Below, in pieces: positions 51,138-62,822 of a stretch of 64,000 nt of DNA. The position numbers were made by a program, and so were the translations under genes. The notes beneath the pieces were generated by a model, which ran no database searches, was not told the origin of the DNA, and worked only from the letters and a program-made list of their open reading frames with translations. This DNA is from Arthrobacter globiformis (lineage in GTDB: Bacteria > Actinomycetota > Actinomycetes > Actinomycetales > Micrococcaceae), in NCBI RefSeq assembly GCF_030818015.1, contig NZ_JAUSZX010000001.1:4588001-4652000 (forward strand), given 5' to 3'. Positions within the stretch are counted from its first letter, which is position 1, and each line of letters starts with the position of its first letter.

Positions 51138-52631
51138 ATGACATCCCACACCATCCGGAACGTCCGCGCCTCGCAGCATGCTCTTGATGCAATTGCCAGG
51201 GTCAGCACTGGTTTGTACATCGATGGTGAGTGGGCGGAATCCTCGACCGGTGTCCGTTTCGACGTAGTCAATCCCGCTACTGAAGAGGTCATAGCGACAG
51301 TGGCCGACGGCAGTCCTGAGGACGCCCGCCGGGCGATCGAAACAGCCGGCCGGGCACAGAAGGAGTGGGCCAAGACCCCGCCGCGGGAGCGGAGCGAAAT
51401 CCTGCGGCGCGCCTTCGACCTGATCATGGCCCGGCAGGACGAGCTGGCCCTCATCATGACCACGGAAATGGGCAAGCCCTTCGCCGAAGCCAAGGGTGAG
51501 GTGGCCTACGCGGCCGAATTCTTCCGCTGGTTCTCCGAGGAGGCCGTCCGCATCGGCGGCGACCTGACCACCACCGGTGACGGCAAGAACCGGATCCTCG
51601 TCTCGAAGGAGCCGGTGGGCCCCTGCGTGGTGGTGACGCCGTGGAACTTCCCCCTGGCCATGGGCACCCGCAAGATCGGCCCTGCCATCGCGGCCGGCTG
51701 CACCATGGTCTTCAAGCCCGCCAGCCTCACCCCGTTGTCCTCACTGGCGCTGGTGGACATCCTGATCGAAGCCGGACTGCCCAAGGGCGTGCTGAACGTC
51801 GTCACCACCACCAAAGCATCCGAGGTGGTCACGCCCTGGATGGAGAGCGGCATTGCCCGTAAGGTCAGTTTCACCGGCTCCACCACAGTGGGCGTCCGGC
51901 TCCTGGAACAGGCGGCCAAGAACGTCATGCGCTCCTCGATGGAACTCGGCGGCAACGCTCCCCTGATCGTGTTTGAAGACGCGGACCTGGACCGCGCCGT
52001 GGAAGGCGCATTCGCGGCGAAGATGCGGAACATGGGCGAGGCCTGCACGGCCGCCAACCGGATTTTCGTCCAGCGCTCGGTCGCCGCCGACTTCTCGGCA
52101 CGGCTCGCCAAGCGTCTCGGCGCTCTCAAGGTGGGCGACGGCGCGGAGGAAGGCACCGATGTCGGCCCCCTGGTGGAAGAGAAGGCACTGAACAAGGTCC
52201 AGGAACTGGTAGACGACGCCGTTGCCAAGGGTGCCACCGTGGTCTGCGGCGGCTCCCGGCCCGAGGGCAACGGGTATTTCTACTCCCCTACGGTTCTTTC
52301 GGACGTCAGCCCGGACGCGGCACTGATGAGTGAGGAGATCTTCGGCCCGGTGGCCCCGGTGATCCCCTTCGACGCCGAAGAGGAAGTAGTCCGGCTCGCC
52401 AATGACACCCCCTGGGGCCTGGCCAGCTACCTGTTCACTCAGGACCTGGACCGCGCCTTCCGCGTGGGAGAGGAGCTGGAGGTCGGCATGGTGGGCTTGA
52501 ACACCGGCATTGTTTCCAACCCCGCGGCTCCCTTCGGCGGCATCAAGGCCTCGGGGCTCGGCCGCGAAGGTGGACGCCTTGGTATCGAGGAATTCCTCGA
52601 GACCAAGTACATGGCCATTCCCCGTCGCTGA
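51138..52631 (+). CDS. NAD(P)-dependent succinate-semialdehyde-type dehydrogenase (GabD-like)
   Basis: 497 residues from ATG 51138 (AAAAAGGA upstream); the open frame back to 50871 is not used. ALDH motifs: TPWNFPLAMGTRKIGPAIAA, FTGSTTVG, Glu in MELGGNAPLIVFEDAD, Cys in NMGEACTAANR, EEIFGPVAPV, and GLGREGGRLGIEEFLETKY at the end, all typical of GabD. In a taurine locus it might oxidise a semialdehyde or sulfoacetaldehyde-like side product; GABA use is equally possible given the GabP-type permease. No partner aminotransferase for GABA is adjacent apart from the one at 55157. Confidence 0.9.
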   Translation: MTSHTIRNVRASQHALDAIARVSTGLYIDGEWAESSTGVRFDVVNPATEEVIATVADGSPEDARRAIETAGRAQKEWAKTPPRERSEILRRAFDLIMARQDELALIMTTEMGKPFAEAKGEVAYAAEFFRWFSEEAVRIGGDLTTTGDGKNRILVSKEPVGPCVVVTPWNFPLAMGTRKIGPAIAAGCTMVFKPASLTPLSSLALVDILIEAGLPKGVLNVVTTTKASEVVTPWMESGIARKVSFTGSTTVGVRLLEQAAKNVMRSSMELGGNAPLIVFEDADLDRAVEGAFAAKMRNMGEACTAANRIFVQRSVAADFSARLAKRLGALKVGDGAEEGTDVGPLVEEKALNKVQELVDDAVAKGATVVCGGSRPEGNGYFYSPTVLSDVSPDAALMSEEIFGPVAPVIPFDAEEEVVRLANDTPWGLASYLFTQDLDRAFRVGEELEVGMVGLNTGIVSNPAAPFGGIKASGLGREGGRLGIEEFLETKYMAIPRR

Positions 52632-52799
52632 GGACATCGCGCCAGTCTTCCGCAAACCTATAGGACGGTTCGCTATTCAGCTGCCCACGCCCTGTTATGT
52701 GAGCGGCCCTCGGAACAGCAAGTCTTGGGCGCCCTGTTGCGTCCCCGATCATCGACCCACGCACAAGCCCTCCCGGCGTCCAGATCCGCCATCACCGTC

Positions 52800-53725
52800 A
52801 TCCAGTATGTACCGCCCAATCATGAAGCAGTTCCGGGGTGCATCCGGGCTGGATGAAGTAGATAGCCCCCCGTTCAACGAGGACTCCCCGCCGTCCAACG
52901 CCTTTAGGGCTGGGCGGATGCTGCCTTCATAGCGGAACCCGCCGTAGTAGTCATCCTCCATCACCACCGTTTCATCGGCTGCCGCAAGCTTGAGCAGCAC
53001 CGCTCCATGCTCAGTGTGACGTTGGTGGGTGCTGGTGGCTTGGCGTTACATGCACCAGGGCGGGCGGTGCCGCTGAGCGTCTCCGGGAGGCAAAGCCGGT
53101 CCTGATCTACATTGATTCGGTAAACCTCGGCGCCGGTGCGCAGGAAGATGTGGCCACCGTCAAGGCAACTGAGAATCTCGATGCCTACACGCTGGTGCGG
53201 GGCGAGCAGGGTCCGGGCCAATAGGTCCAAGCCCTGCTGCGACCCGATGGTGATAAGTATTTGGTCTGCGCCTGCCGATCCCGGCGGGCTGGAAGTATTC
53301 GGCGCCTCACCATGCCAATCAGCATGGGGTCGTTCGCGCCCACGCAGTCCTGGATGCTGGCGAAGCGATGGGGTTGGTAAGAGCCTGTAGAAGGCTGCGC
53401 ACCCAAGCCCTTGGCGGAAAGCTCTGGACATCAACCCGGCTGGCCACAAAGGGGTAGGGATACTTATGCCAGTCGGCCGTCTTTTCCACTTCCGGCACAC
53501 CCGGCGTTCATGGCTGGAGCACCAGGCCCTCGTTGAGCAGTTCCTGGTAGGCGAGGTTTATAGTGTTGCGGGCAACCGAGAGTTCAGCCGGCAACTCCCG
53601 GGAATTGGCATGCTGCGTGAGTCGAAAACACCGACCGCAATACTGTGCTCAATCACGCGCCGGACCTGCCGGTAGGGCCTCGGAGCTACGATCAATTTCA
53701 ATGAATGTCCGTGCCACGATGGCCT
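52800..53725 (-). pseudogene. Decayed MocR-type regulator
   Basis: Minus-strand pieces match the intact MocR protein at 36447-37913: PYRQVRRVIEHSIAVGVFD at the front (about 53690), QILITIGSQQGLDLLARTLL, IFLRTGAEVYRINVDQD, TNVTLSMER, EDDYYGGFRYEGSIRPALKA and, after a deletion of the PLP-Lys region, the tail PRNCFMIG near 52830. Frameshifts and the deletion make it non-functional. Divergence from the intact copy is obvious, in contrast to the near-identical ald genes beside both. Confidence 0.85.
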
Positions 53726-53809
53726 CCCAGATTGGAAGCTGAGGTATCGGAACTGGAAGACGCGGAGGAGCTCGCACTGAGCTCCCCCGCCCATGACCTC
53801 GCTATTACT

Positions 53810-54931
53810 CTAGCTACCTGCCATTGCTTTAGATGGATCAACCACGGCGATGCCGTGGGCTGCACCGACTGCGGCGTTGGTGAGGCTTCCACCGAGGGTG
53901 CTCAGGCCCGCCTGGAGTGCTGCGTTTTCTGCGATAGCACGTTCGATGCCCTTGTCGGCCAGCTGCAGCACGTAGGGCAGGGTCACGTTTGTCAGGGCGT
54001 AGGTGGAGGTATGCGGAACAGCGCCCGGCATGTTCGCCACGCAATAGAAAACCGAACCGTGCACCCGGAAGGTGGGTTCCTGATGCGTCGTCGGGCGAGA
54101 ATCTTCGAAGCATCCGCCCTGGTCGATGGCGATGTCAACAAGAACGCTGCCAGGCTTCATCCGGGAGACCAGCTCGTTGGAGATGATCTTGGGGGCTTTG
54201 GCGCCGGGGACCAGTACCGCACCGATCACCAGGTCCGCTTGCAGCACTTCCTGTTCGATGGCCAACTGGTTTGCCGCGAGCGTTCGGACACGGCCCTGGT
54301 ACATGCGGTCCGCGGCGCGCAGCTTGTCCACGTTCTTATCGAAGAGGACCACGTCTGCCCACAGTCCGGCTGCCACCGAGACAGCATTCATACCCGAGAC
54401 CCCGGCGCCGATAATCACCACGCGTGCGGGCGCCACTCCGGAGACCCCGCCGATCAGGATCCCACGGCCGCCCTCAGGACGGGTCAGGCATTGAGCACCG
54501 ACCAGCGGAGCAAGCCGGCCGGCTACTTCACTCATCGGAAACAGCAACGGCAAAGAGCCGTCTTCAAGCTGCACCGTCTCATACGCTATGGAAGTACTCC
54601 CGGCATCCAGCAGTGCCCGGGTGCAGGCCTCGTCGGCGGCCAGGTGCAGATAGGTGAAAATCGTCAGGTCCGGCCGCATCCGGTGGTATTCCTCGGCGAT
54701 CGGCTCCTTGACCTTCAACAGCAGATCGGCCATGTCCCACACCTCATCGGCCGTGTCCATGATGACGGCTCCGGCCAGCGTAAACGCATCGTCGGAAATG
54801 GATGACCCAGCGCCCGCGCCGGCTTCAATGAAGACCTCGTGCCCATGGGCCAGCAGTTCATGTACTCCCGCGGGAGTGACGGCCACGCGGTATTCGTGGG
54901 ACTTTACTTCTTTCGGGACGCCGATCTTCAT
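53810..54931 (-). CDS. ald: Alanine dehydrogenase, copy 2
   Basis: 373 residues; identical to the copy at 38007 as far as I can compare, except for the C-terminal end (here KAMAGS) and one silent-position difference near the 3' end. All motifs kept, including the NAD-binding glycine loop and the active-site Lys and His. Same promoter and ribosome binding site. It is divergent from the taurine:pyruvate aminotransferase gene, the enzyme whose alanine product it would recycle to pyruvate. Confidence 0.95.
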   Translation of the reverse strand: MKIGVPKEVKSHEYRVAVTPAGVHELLAHGHEVFIEAGAGAGSSISDDAFTLAGAVIMDTADEVWDMADLLLKVKEPIAEEYHRMRPDLTIFTYLHLAADEACTRALLDAGSTSIAYETVQLEDGSLPLLFPMSEVAGRLAPLVGAQCLTRPEGGRGILIGGVSGVAPARVVIIGAGVSGMNAVSVAAGLWADVVLFDKNVDKLRAADRMYQGRVRTLAANQLAIEQEVLQADLVIGAVLVPGAKAPKIISNELVSRMKPGSVLVDIAIDQGGCFEDSRPTTHQEPTFRVHGSVFYCVANMPGAVPHTSTYALTNVTLPYVLQLADKGIERAIAENAALQAGLSTLGGSLTNAAVGAAHGIAVVDPSKAMAGS

Positions 54932-55034
54932 TGGGACCTCCGTGCGGTAGTTGCGTGTTCTCAATATTCGCCGTGCGGACGCACAGCCTCATCGAAGTAT
55001 GTGCCTGGACCGGCCGGGTCCAGAAGAACCAGAC
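53832..55034 (-). repeat. 1.2-kb duplicated segment, copy 2 (ald)
   Basis: Direct repeat of 38029-39231, offset 15,803 bases. Homologous recombination between them would excise or duplicate pdxS, the exporter, permease, CobS/CobT-like, IclR, xsc and gabD-like genes. Confidence 0.9.
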
Positions 55035-55156
55035 ACCGGCTACCTGATGAGTCCAAACTGGACCTATCAATCATGAGGTGCTTGGCCCTGACGCGCAGAA
55101 GAATCCCGGCCTAGGCTTTCGCTCATTGCTATTCACCCCGAAAGAAGGAGATGGTC

Positions 55157-56521
55157 GTGGACGCCACCACCCTCCGGGCTCAGGCCCGACGACACCTCGG
55201 ACCGCATTTCACACGCAAGGACACCTGGGACAGTGAATTCCCCATTTTTGTCCGTGGAGAAGGAAGCTACCTCATCGACACTGAGGGTGACCGTTATCTC
55301 GATGGTTTGGCGGGGCTTTTCTGCGTCAACATGGGACACGGGCGAGCCGACATAGCCCAGGCCGCCAGCGAACAAATCAGCACCCTGGCGTACGCCTCCA
55401 ACTGGGGGGCCGCGCACCCGCCTGCCATCGAAGCTGCTGCTCTTATCGCTGAGCTGGCTCCCGGTGATCTTGGTACGACCTTCTTCGTTAACTCCGGCTC
55501 AGAGGCCGTAGAGACGGCCCTGAAATTCGCCCGTCAGTACTTCCGCAGCCAGGGCCAGCCGCAGCGGACCAAGATCATCAGCCGGAACATGGCCTACCAC
55601 GGCACTACCATGGGCGCGCTCTCCATCACCCAATTACCTAAGATCAAGGACCCCTTCGGCGAACTTCTTCCCGGCATCCGCAGCGTTCCGAATACGCTCG
55701 GCTTCACCGGGGACTGTGGCCCCGTCACAGAACTGGAATGCTTCCAGGCCATCGAACGAACCATTCTCGCCGAGGGTCCCGACACGATCGCAGCTATCTT
55801 CGCCGAGCCAGTGCAGAACGGCCGCGGCGCCCTGGTGGCGCCGACTGGCTACTGGCCGGCGCTGCGTGCGTTGTGTGACAAGTACGGAATCCTGCTGGTA
55901 TCAGACGAGGTGATCTGCTCCTTCGGACGTCTTGGTCATTTCTTCGGCTACGGAGTGACAGGCGTAGTTCCGGACATGGTCACGTTTGCGAAGGGGTCCA
56001 CCTCTGGTTACGCGCCCCTCGGCGGCATGATTGTGCGGGAAAAGCTGGTCCAGGAGCTGTTCAACTCCTCCAAGGGCGGTGTCTTCACTCATGGAGCCAC
56101 GTGGGGCGGGCACCCGGTCTCAACGGCAGTCGCAGTCGCCAACATCACCGCCATGCGTGACGAAGGCGTCCTGGGCAACGTCCAGGAAAACGGGCCGAAA
56201 ATAATGGCCGCGCTGGAGTCCCTGAAGGACTCACACCGCTGTGTCAAGGCCATCCGGGGCACGGGCTTCTTCTACGCGATCGAACTCATGGCCGATAGTT
56301 TCAGCGGCCGGGAACTGACTGACGCGGAATCGCTGACGGTACTACGTGAAGTGCTGCCCGAATCCTTTAAGCGGACGAAGGTGATCCTGCGGGGCGATGA
56401 CCGCGGCGCAACCATGATCATGATCTCCCCGCCGCTGGTCGCCGACAGCGATGTGCTGTCCGAGCTGCTCCATGGCGTGGATGGAATGCTCAACGACATC
56501 GAAAAGGCCATTCAGCCTTAG
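55157..56521 (+). CDS. tpa: Class-III aminotransferase, probable taurine:pyruvate aminotransferase
   Basis: 454 residues. PLP-dependent class III fold: YLDGLAGLFCVNMGHGRADI, TTFFVNSGSEAVETALKFAR, ISRNMAYHGTTMGALS, LLVSDEVICSFGRLG and the PLP Lys in VTFAKGSTSGYAPLGG. GTG 55157 is preferred because AAGGAG ends 6 bases before it; ATG 55151 touches that site. Together with ald, xsc and pta this fits conversion of taurine and pyruvate to sulfoacetaldehyde and alanine. Other omega-aminotransferase substrates (beta-alanine, GABA) cannot be excluded from sequence. Confidence 0.85.
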   Translation: MDATTLRAQARRHLGPHFTRKDTWDSEFPIFVRGEGSYLIDTEGDRYLDGLAGLFCVNMGHGRADIAQAASEQISTLAYASNWGAAHPPAIEAAALIAELAPGDLGTTFFVNSGSEAVETALKFARQYFRSQGQPQRTKIISRNMAYHGTTMGALSITQLPKIKDPFGELLPGIRSVPNTLGFTGDCGPVTELECFQAIERTILAEGPDTIAAIFAEPVQNGRGALVAPTGYWPALRALCDKYGILLVSDEVICSFGRLGHFFGYGVTGVVPDMVTFAKGSTSGYAPLGGMIVREKLVQELFNSSKGGVFTHGATWGGHPVSTAVAVANITAMRDEGVLGNVQENGPKIMAALESLKDSHRCVKAIRGTGFFYAIELMADSFSGRELTDAESLTVLREVLPESFKRTKVILRGDDRGATMIMISPPLVADSDVLSELLHGVDGMLNDIEKAIQP

Positions 56522-56596
56522 CCCACGCCTTCCGGTGTAACCCTTGGGGGTCCTCCGCATCACGGACCCCCAAGGCTCGATTTAAGAAGGGGAGCC

Positions 56597-57658
56597 ATGG
56601 GAATCGCTCTAATTGATAGGCATTGGCCCCAGGCAGCGGCGCTTCCAGGCAGCGCGACCTCCGAACGCTGGCGCCAAAAACTTTCCGGCCAAGAGAAGGT
56701 CGTTGGATTCGCCGACGGAGAAGATCCACGGGCCGTCCTTGCCGCAAGCGCACTGGCGGCCGAAGGAATCATCAAACCCCGACTGATTGGCAGAAGCGCC
56801 AGGATCCGGCAGACGGCCCAGGACGCCGGCTGTGTCCTGCCAGAAGGCACAATTCTCGATTGCTGCGCTCTCGCCCACGACGCAACCATCAGGTCATCCT
56901 TGGAGGAGGCCTACGCAAGCAGGCCCGAACAGCTCGCCATGGCCCGACATGAAACAGTCCATCTCGCCGCCGCCGCATTGCGCGCTGGGTACGTGGACGC
57001 CTCCGTCGCTGGTGCAGGAAGCCCTACGGCACACGTCCTGCGGGCAGCTCTCCGGGTTGTGGGGCTCGCTCCTGCCTGCACAACTTTGAGCGGCTCCTTC
57101 CTGATGCTGCTTCCGGACGAACGAGAACTTACTTTCGGAGACTGCGCCGTCGTACCCAACCCTTCTGCCGAACAATTAGCAGACATAGCGGCTTCCGCAG
57201 CCAACACACATCACGTTCTAACGGGACAGGACCCGAAAGTGGCCATGTTGTCCTTCAGCACCCAAGGCAGTGCTGCCCATCCAGACGTGCACAAGGTTAC
57301 GGACGCAATGAGGATCCTGCGCGACCGGCACCCGCTGCTGCAAGTCGACGGGGAACTACAGTTTGATGCTGCCCTGGTTCCTCACATTGGGGCATCGAAG
57401 GCGCCAGACTCAGAAGTCGCAGGCCACGCAAACGTCCTGATTTTCCCCACCCTAGATGCAGGAAATATCGGATACAAGATCGCGGAGCGACTCGGCGGAG
57501 CTGTTGCCGTCGGACCCATATTGCAAGGCTTGAAAGCCCCCATGAACGACCTATCCCGGGGCTGCAGGGCGGAAGACATCATGTTCCTCGGTCTGTTGAG
57601 CGCCGTCCAATCACTTCCCAGCCCCCATAACAGAGCGTCATCCGGCTCCACGTCCTGA
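56597..57658 (+). CDS. pta: Phosphate acetyltransferase
   Basis: 353 residues, the short Pta form. Motifs: [87 protein letters not shown] and [20 protein letters not shown]. Converts acetyl phosphate from Xsc to acetyl-CoA. GGGGAG lies 4 bases before ATG 56597. It follows tpa by 75 bases on the same strand. Its place here is strong support for the Xsc route. Confidence 0.95.
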   Translation: MGIALIDRHWPQAAALPGSATSERWRQKLSGQEKVVGFADGEDPRAVLAASALAAEGIIKPRLIGRSARIRQTAQDAGCVLPEGTILDCCALAHDATIRSSLEEAYASRPEQLAMARHETVHLAAAALRAGYVDASVAGAGSPTAHVLRAALRVVGLAPACTTLSGSFLMLLPDERELTFGDCAVVPNPSAEQLADIAASAANTHHVLTGQDPKVAMLSFSTQGSAAHPDVHKVTDAMRILRDRHPLLQVDGELQFDAALVPHIGASKAPDSEVAGHANVLIFPTLDAGNIGYKIAERLGGAVAVGPILQGLKAPMNDLSRGCRAEDIMFLGLLSAVQSLPSPHNRASSGSTS

Positions 57659-57782
57659 CCTGTCATCCTCCTCAAGCCGCCGGAACCAGAGAAGCCCCCG
57701 GCACTCACACATTTTCTGTCCTCAAGAAAGGAGATTCGGTCCGACCTTGTATTTGCAGGTCCGGGGCGAATTGTAGAGAACC

Positions 57783-58850
57783 ATGACCCAAGACGTGGCC
57801 ACATCGGCAAAAAGCGGAAGACAGGACTCCTTCCCCATACGAGCCCTGCGGCAGAAGTCGCTACCCGGGCTGGCGGCGGCTGCCGTGGCCGTGTCCATCG
57901 CCTGGCTGATTCACTCCGCGGTCCCGATGCTGCCATTCCTCACCGTGGCCGTCATCCTAGGAATTCTTTCCGCTAATCTTCCAGGAATGAGCGCGGCTGT
58001 TGAAGGAGTTCTCCAGCCTGGGCTGGCACTCTCCGCAAGACGGCTCATGCGGATGGGCATCGTCCTACTTGGCCTCAAACTCAGCCTCGTTGACGTGGTC
58101 GCGCTGGGTTGGACAACGGTAGGGATTGTAGTCGGCATCGTCCTCCTAACCTTTATAGGAACACTGCTGCTGGGCAAGGCACTTAAGCTTCCGGGCAATC
58201 AGCCCCTGCTGCTTGCAACCGGGTTCTCAATTTGTGGTGCATCCGCCATTGGAGCAATGGGCGGAGCGACCAAGACGGATCACCGGGACACCGTTGTCCC
58301 CATTGCCCTGGTGACCCTTTGCGGAACTCTGGCAATCGGTGTCCTGCCGGCACTTAAGGGGCCGCTGGGGTTGGACAACGTTGAATTCGGATATTGGGTG
58401 GGAGCGAGCGTCCATGACGTTGGCCAGGTTGTAGCAACGGCCCAAACGGCAGGAACGGCCGCCCTGGCTGCGGCCTTGATTATAAAACTAACCCGTGTGC
58501 TCTTGCTTGCCCCCATGGTGACGGGAGCCGCGCTCGTGGAACGTCACCGCCGACGACGAACGGGGACCAGCGCTGACGAAGGTGACGTCAAACTTCCGCC
58601 GTTGATCCCGATCTTCGTGGCCGGGTTTGTGGCTGCGATAGTTCTACGCACCTTTGGGATCCTGCCTCCTGCAGCTCTCCAAACCGCGGGACTGATTCAG
58701 GACCTTCTTCTAGCCGCCGCGCTTTACGGGCTGGGAGCGTCGGTGCAAGTCCGGTCCATGTTGAAGACCGGTGGGAGAGCAGTGATCGCCGCAATGTTGT
58801 CATGGGGACTTATAGCCACCGCGGCTTACGTGGGCGTCCAGCTCATCTAG
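57783..58850 (+). CDS. UPF0324/YeiH-family putative sulfate exporter
   Basis: 355 residues with about 10 membrane helices. Family features: LMRMGIVLLGLKLSLVDVVA, LLATGFSICGASAIGAMGGA, and GASVHDVGQVVATAQTAGT. Members are annotated as putative sulfate exporters and occur in sulfonate-degradation loci. Here it would remove sulfite-derived sulfate from the cell. It follows pta by 124 bases; an unused AAAGGAG lies at 57726-57733. Biochemical function of the family remains inferred. Confidence 0.85.
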   Translation: MTQDVATSAKSGRQDSFPIRALRQKSLPGLAAAAVAVSIAWLIHSAVPMLPFLTVAVILGILSANLPGMSAAVEGVLQPGLALSARRLMRMGIVLLGLKLSLVDVVALGWTTVGIVVGIVLLTFIGTLLLGKALKLPGNQPLLLATGFSICGASAIGAMGGATKTDHRDTVVPIALVTLCGTLAIGVLPALKGPLGLDNVEFGYWVGASVHDVGQVVATAQTAGTAALAAALIIKLTRVLLLAPMVTGAALVERHRRRRTGTSADEGDVKLPPLIPIFVAGFVAAIVLRTFGILPPAALQTAGLIQDLLLAAALYGLGASVQVRSMLKTGGRAVIAAMLSWGLIATAAYVGVQLI

Positions 58851-59096
58851 TTGAAGCATTCCCGCCGGCATTCCTTCCAATGGTTTCCAACGAGACCTCG
58901 ATCAGCACGCTTTCGATGCTTTTCCTGCCAAATGGGAAGTGTTCATGTACTTTCCGAGCCCTAATCCAAAAAGCTCCATGAAGTGCATAGAAGTAACGAT
59001 TACAGAAGAAGCACCACACTCGATCCACCAACCGTAACTGCCAGGGAGCAGATACGCGGGCCAAGGATCACACGACGAATCAACAAGGAGACAACG

Positions 59097-60428
59097 ATGA
59101 CTGCAGCATTTGAGCCCACCCAGCAGACGCCCGAGCAGCAGGCCGCCGCCCTGGAGCTCGAGTGGTCCGCCAACCCGCGTTGGGAAGGCGTCACCCGGGA
59201 CTACAAGGCAACGGACGTCGTCCGTCTCCGCGGTCGGGTCTCTGAAGAGCACACCCTTGCCAGGCGCGGCTCCGAGAAGCTGTGGAAGCAGCTCACCGAG
59301 GAGCACAAGGAAGGCAAGTACACGAACGCACTCGGCGCCCTGACCGGCAACCAGGCCGTCCAGCAGGTCAAGGCCGGCCTGCGCGCCATCTACCTTTCCG
59401 GCTGGCAGGTTGCCGCGGACGCCAACAACTCCGGCCACACCTACCCGGACCAGTCGCTGTACCCGGCCAACTCGGTACCCACGGTGGTCCGCCGGATCAA
59501 CAACGCACTGCTCCGCGCCGACCAGATCGAGTTCTCCGAAGGCATCCAGACCGTCGGGGACTGGCTGGTGCCGATCGTCGCCGACGCCGAGGCCGGCTTC
59601 GGCGGGCCGCTGAACGCCTATGAGCTGATGAAGTCCATGATCCAGGCCGGCGCCTCGGGCGTGCACTGGGAGGACCAGCTCGCCTCGGAGAAGAAGTGCG
59701 GCCACCTCGGCGGCAAGGTCCTGATCCCCACCCAGCAGCACGTCCGGACCCTGAACGCGGCCCGCCTGGCCGCCGACGTCGCCGGCACCCCGTCCGTCGT
59801 CATCGCCCGCACCGACGCCGAGGCAGCAACCCTGATCACCTCCGACGTCGACGAACGGGACCAGGAATTCATCCTCCGCGAAGGGGGACAGCCGGTCCGC
59901 ACCCCGGAAGGCTTCTACAAGGTCCGCAACGGCATCGAACCCTGCATCGCCCGGGCCAAGGCCTACGCCCCGTACTCGGACCTGATCTGGATGGAAACCG
60001 GTACCCCGGACCTGGAGCTGGCCCGCAAGTTCGCCGAGGCCGTCAAGGCGGAGTTCCCGGACCAGATGCTCTCCTACAACTGCTCGCCGTCGTTCAACTG
60101 GCGCAAGCACCTGGACGACGCCACCATCGCCAAGTTCCAGCGTGAACTCGGTGCCATGGGCTTCACGTTCCAGTTCATCACCCTGGCCGGATTCCACGCC
60201 CTGAACTACTCGATGTTCGACCTCGCCCACGGCTACGCCCGCGAAGGCATGAGCGCCTACGTCGAACTGCAGGAGAAGGAATTCGCCTCCGAGTCCCGCG
60301 GCTACACCGCAACCAAGCACCAGCGCGAAGTCGGCACCGGCTACTTCGACGACATCTCCACTGCGCTCAACCCGAACGCATCCACCCTGGCCCTGGTGGG
60401 ATCCACCGAAGAAGGCCAGTTCCACTAG
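59097..60428 (+). CDS. aceA: Isocitrate lyase
   Basis: 443 residues from ATG 59097 (AAGGAGACAACG). Motifs: [35 protein letters not shown], the catalytic loop [11 protein letters not shown] with its Cys, [15 protein letters not shown] and NCSPSFNW. Splits isocitrate to glyoxylate and succinate, first step of the glyoxylate shunt. The upstream frame from 58983 lacks family similarity. High GC and strongly biased codons suggest high expression. It supplies carbon from the acetyl-CoA made by Xsc/Pta. Confidence 0.97.
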   Translation: MTAAFEPTQQTPEQQAAALELEWSANPRWEGVTRDYKATDVVRLRGRVSEEHTLARRGSEKLWKQLTEEHKEGKYTNALGALTGNQAVQQVKAGLRAIYLSGWQVAADANNSGHTYPDQSLYPANSVPTVVRRINNALLRADQIEFSEGIQTVGDWLVPIVADAEAGFGGPLNAYELMKSMIQAGASGVHWEDQLASEKKCGHLGGKVLIPTQQHVRTLNAARLAADVAGTPSVVIARTDAEAATLITSDVDERDQEFILREGGQPVRTPEGFYKVRNGIEPCIARAKAYAPYSDLIWMETGTPDLELARKFAEAVKAEFPDQMLSYNCSPSFNWRKHLDDATIAKFQRELGAMGFTFQFITLAGFHALNYSMFDLAHGYAREGMSAYVELQEKEFASESRGYTATKHQREVGTGYFDDISTALNPNASTLALVGSTEEGQFH

Positions 60429-60539
60429 TTCACCACTTTCGACGGGCTGGCCCAGATTGCTCGTGGGAGGGACCGATGGCGGTTGGCATCGAATCCGCCA
60501 ACCGCCATCGAACATTGCTTTCCGAAGGAGAGATTTGAA

Positions 60540-62192
<1,653 letters not shown>

Positions 62193-62314
62193 TAGAAAAG
62201 AACGCCAGTCAGCCCCAGCAATCCAATCGCAACAGGACACCCGAAAGCCGGGAGCTGGGCTGACTGCGTTAGGTGATGCCTACTTTGCCCCAATTGGCGA
62301 GAAAGCATCCTCCT

Positions 62315-62352
62315 AACTCCGCGTACCGTTCACACGGACGGTACGCGGAGTT
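62315..62352 (+). terminator. Terminator hairpin after aceB
   Basis: AACTCCGCGTACCGT (62315-62329) and ACGGTACGCGGAGTT (62338-62352) pair perfectly over 15 bp with an 8-base loop, followed by a T-containing stretch (GTTCTTT). Convincing end of the aceA-aceB transcript. Confidence 0.8.
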
Positions 62353-62414
62353 GTGGGAGTTCTTTCGGGACTTTGAACAGGCCTGACGTCCCATCCAAGA
62401 ATGAAAGAATTGAC

Positions 62415-62624
62415 ATGACCCCCGAATCCACAGAGTCCATAACGCTGAAGATATGGGACCGGTCAGCTATTTTCAGCACCCTTGAGGGTGTCGTGCAGGA
62501 GCTAGCGACACGGGCCGGGACCACTAAAGACAGCGTCGTAGTTGGCCGCAGCGGCCCTGATACGTTTACTGTCCGCCTGATCGGGGATTCCTACCTTGAT
62601 CCGCTCCAGGAGGTCCCCTGCTGA
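62415..62624 (+). CDS. Small hypothetical protein (69 residues)
   Basis: ATG 62415. Reads ITLKIWDRSAIFSTLEGVVQ, ELATRAGTTKDSVVVGRSG and PDTFTVRLIGDSYLDPLQEV: an alpha/beta pattern. The ribosome site is poor (GAAAGAATTGAC). An in-frame TTG at 62373 is possible. No family recognised. Follows the glyoxylate-shunt terminator. Confidence 0.55.
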   Translation: MTPESTESITLKIWDRSAIFSTLEGVVQELATRAGTTKDSVVVGRSGPDTFTVRLIGDSYLDPLQEVPC

Positions 62625-62822
62625 CAAACCTGGTTCATCCAGCCCACCCAGAATCCAAAGCGGGACTGCCCTGGCTTAGCTGACTCGGGGTTAGGCCGCG
62701 GTGCGCGGTCCAGTTAATGGTTTCACCTTCTACGCGCGTTAATTTCGTCGTTATGGCCGGGAGCCGGTCTGTGGCGCCGCAATAATCACTTCTCCATTTG
62801 TAAGCCGAGCCGAGGAAGAATC

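Noticed and set aside
51138-52631. Sulfoacetaldehyde dehydrogenase assignment for the GabD-like gene
   Set aside because: Motifs fit GabD-type semialdehyde dehydrogenases, and Xsc already provides the route for sulfoacetaldehyde; context alone is not enough.
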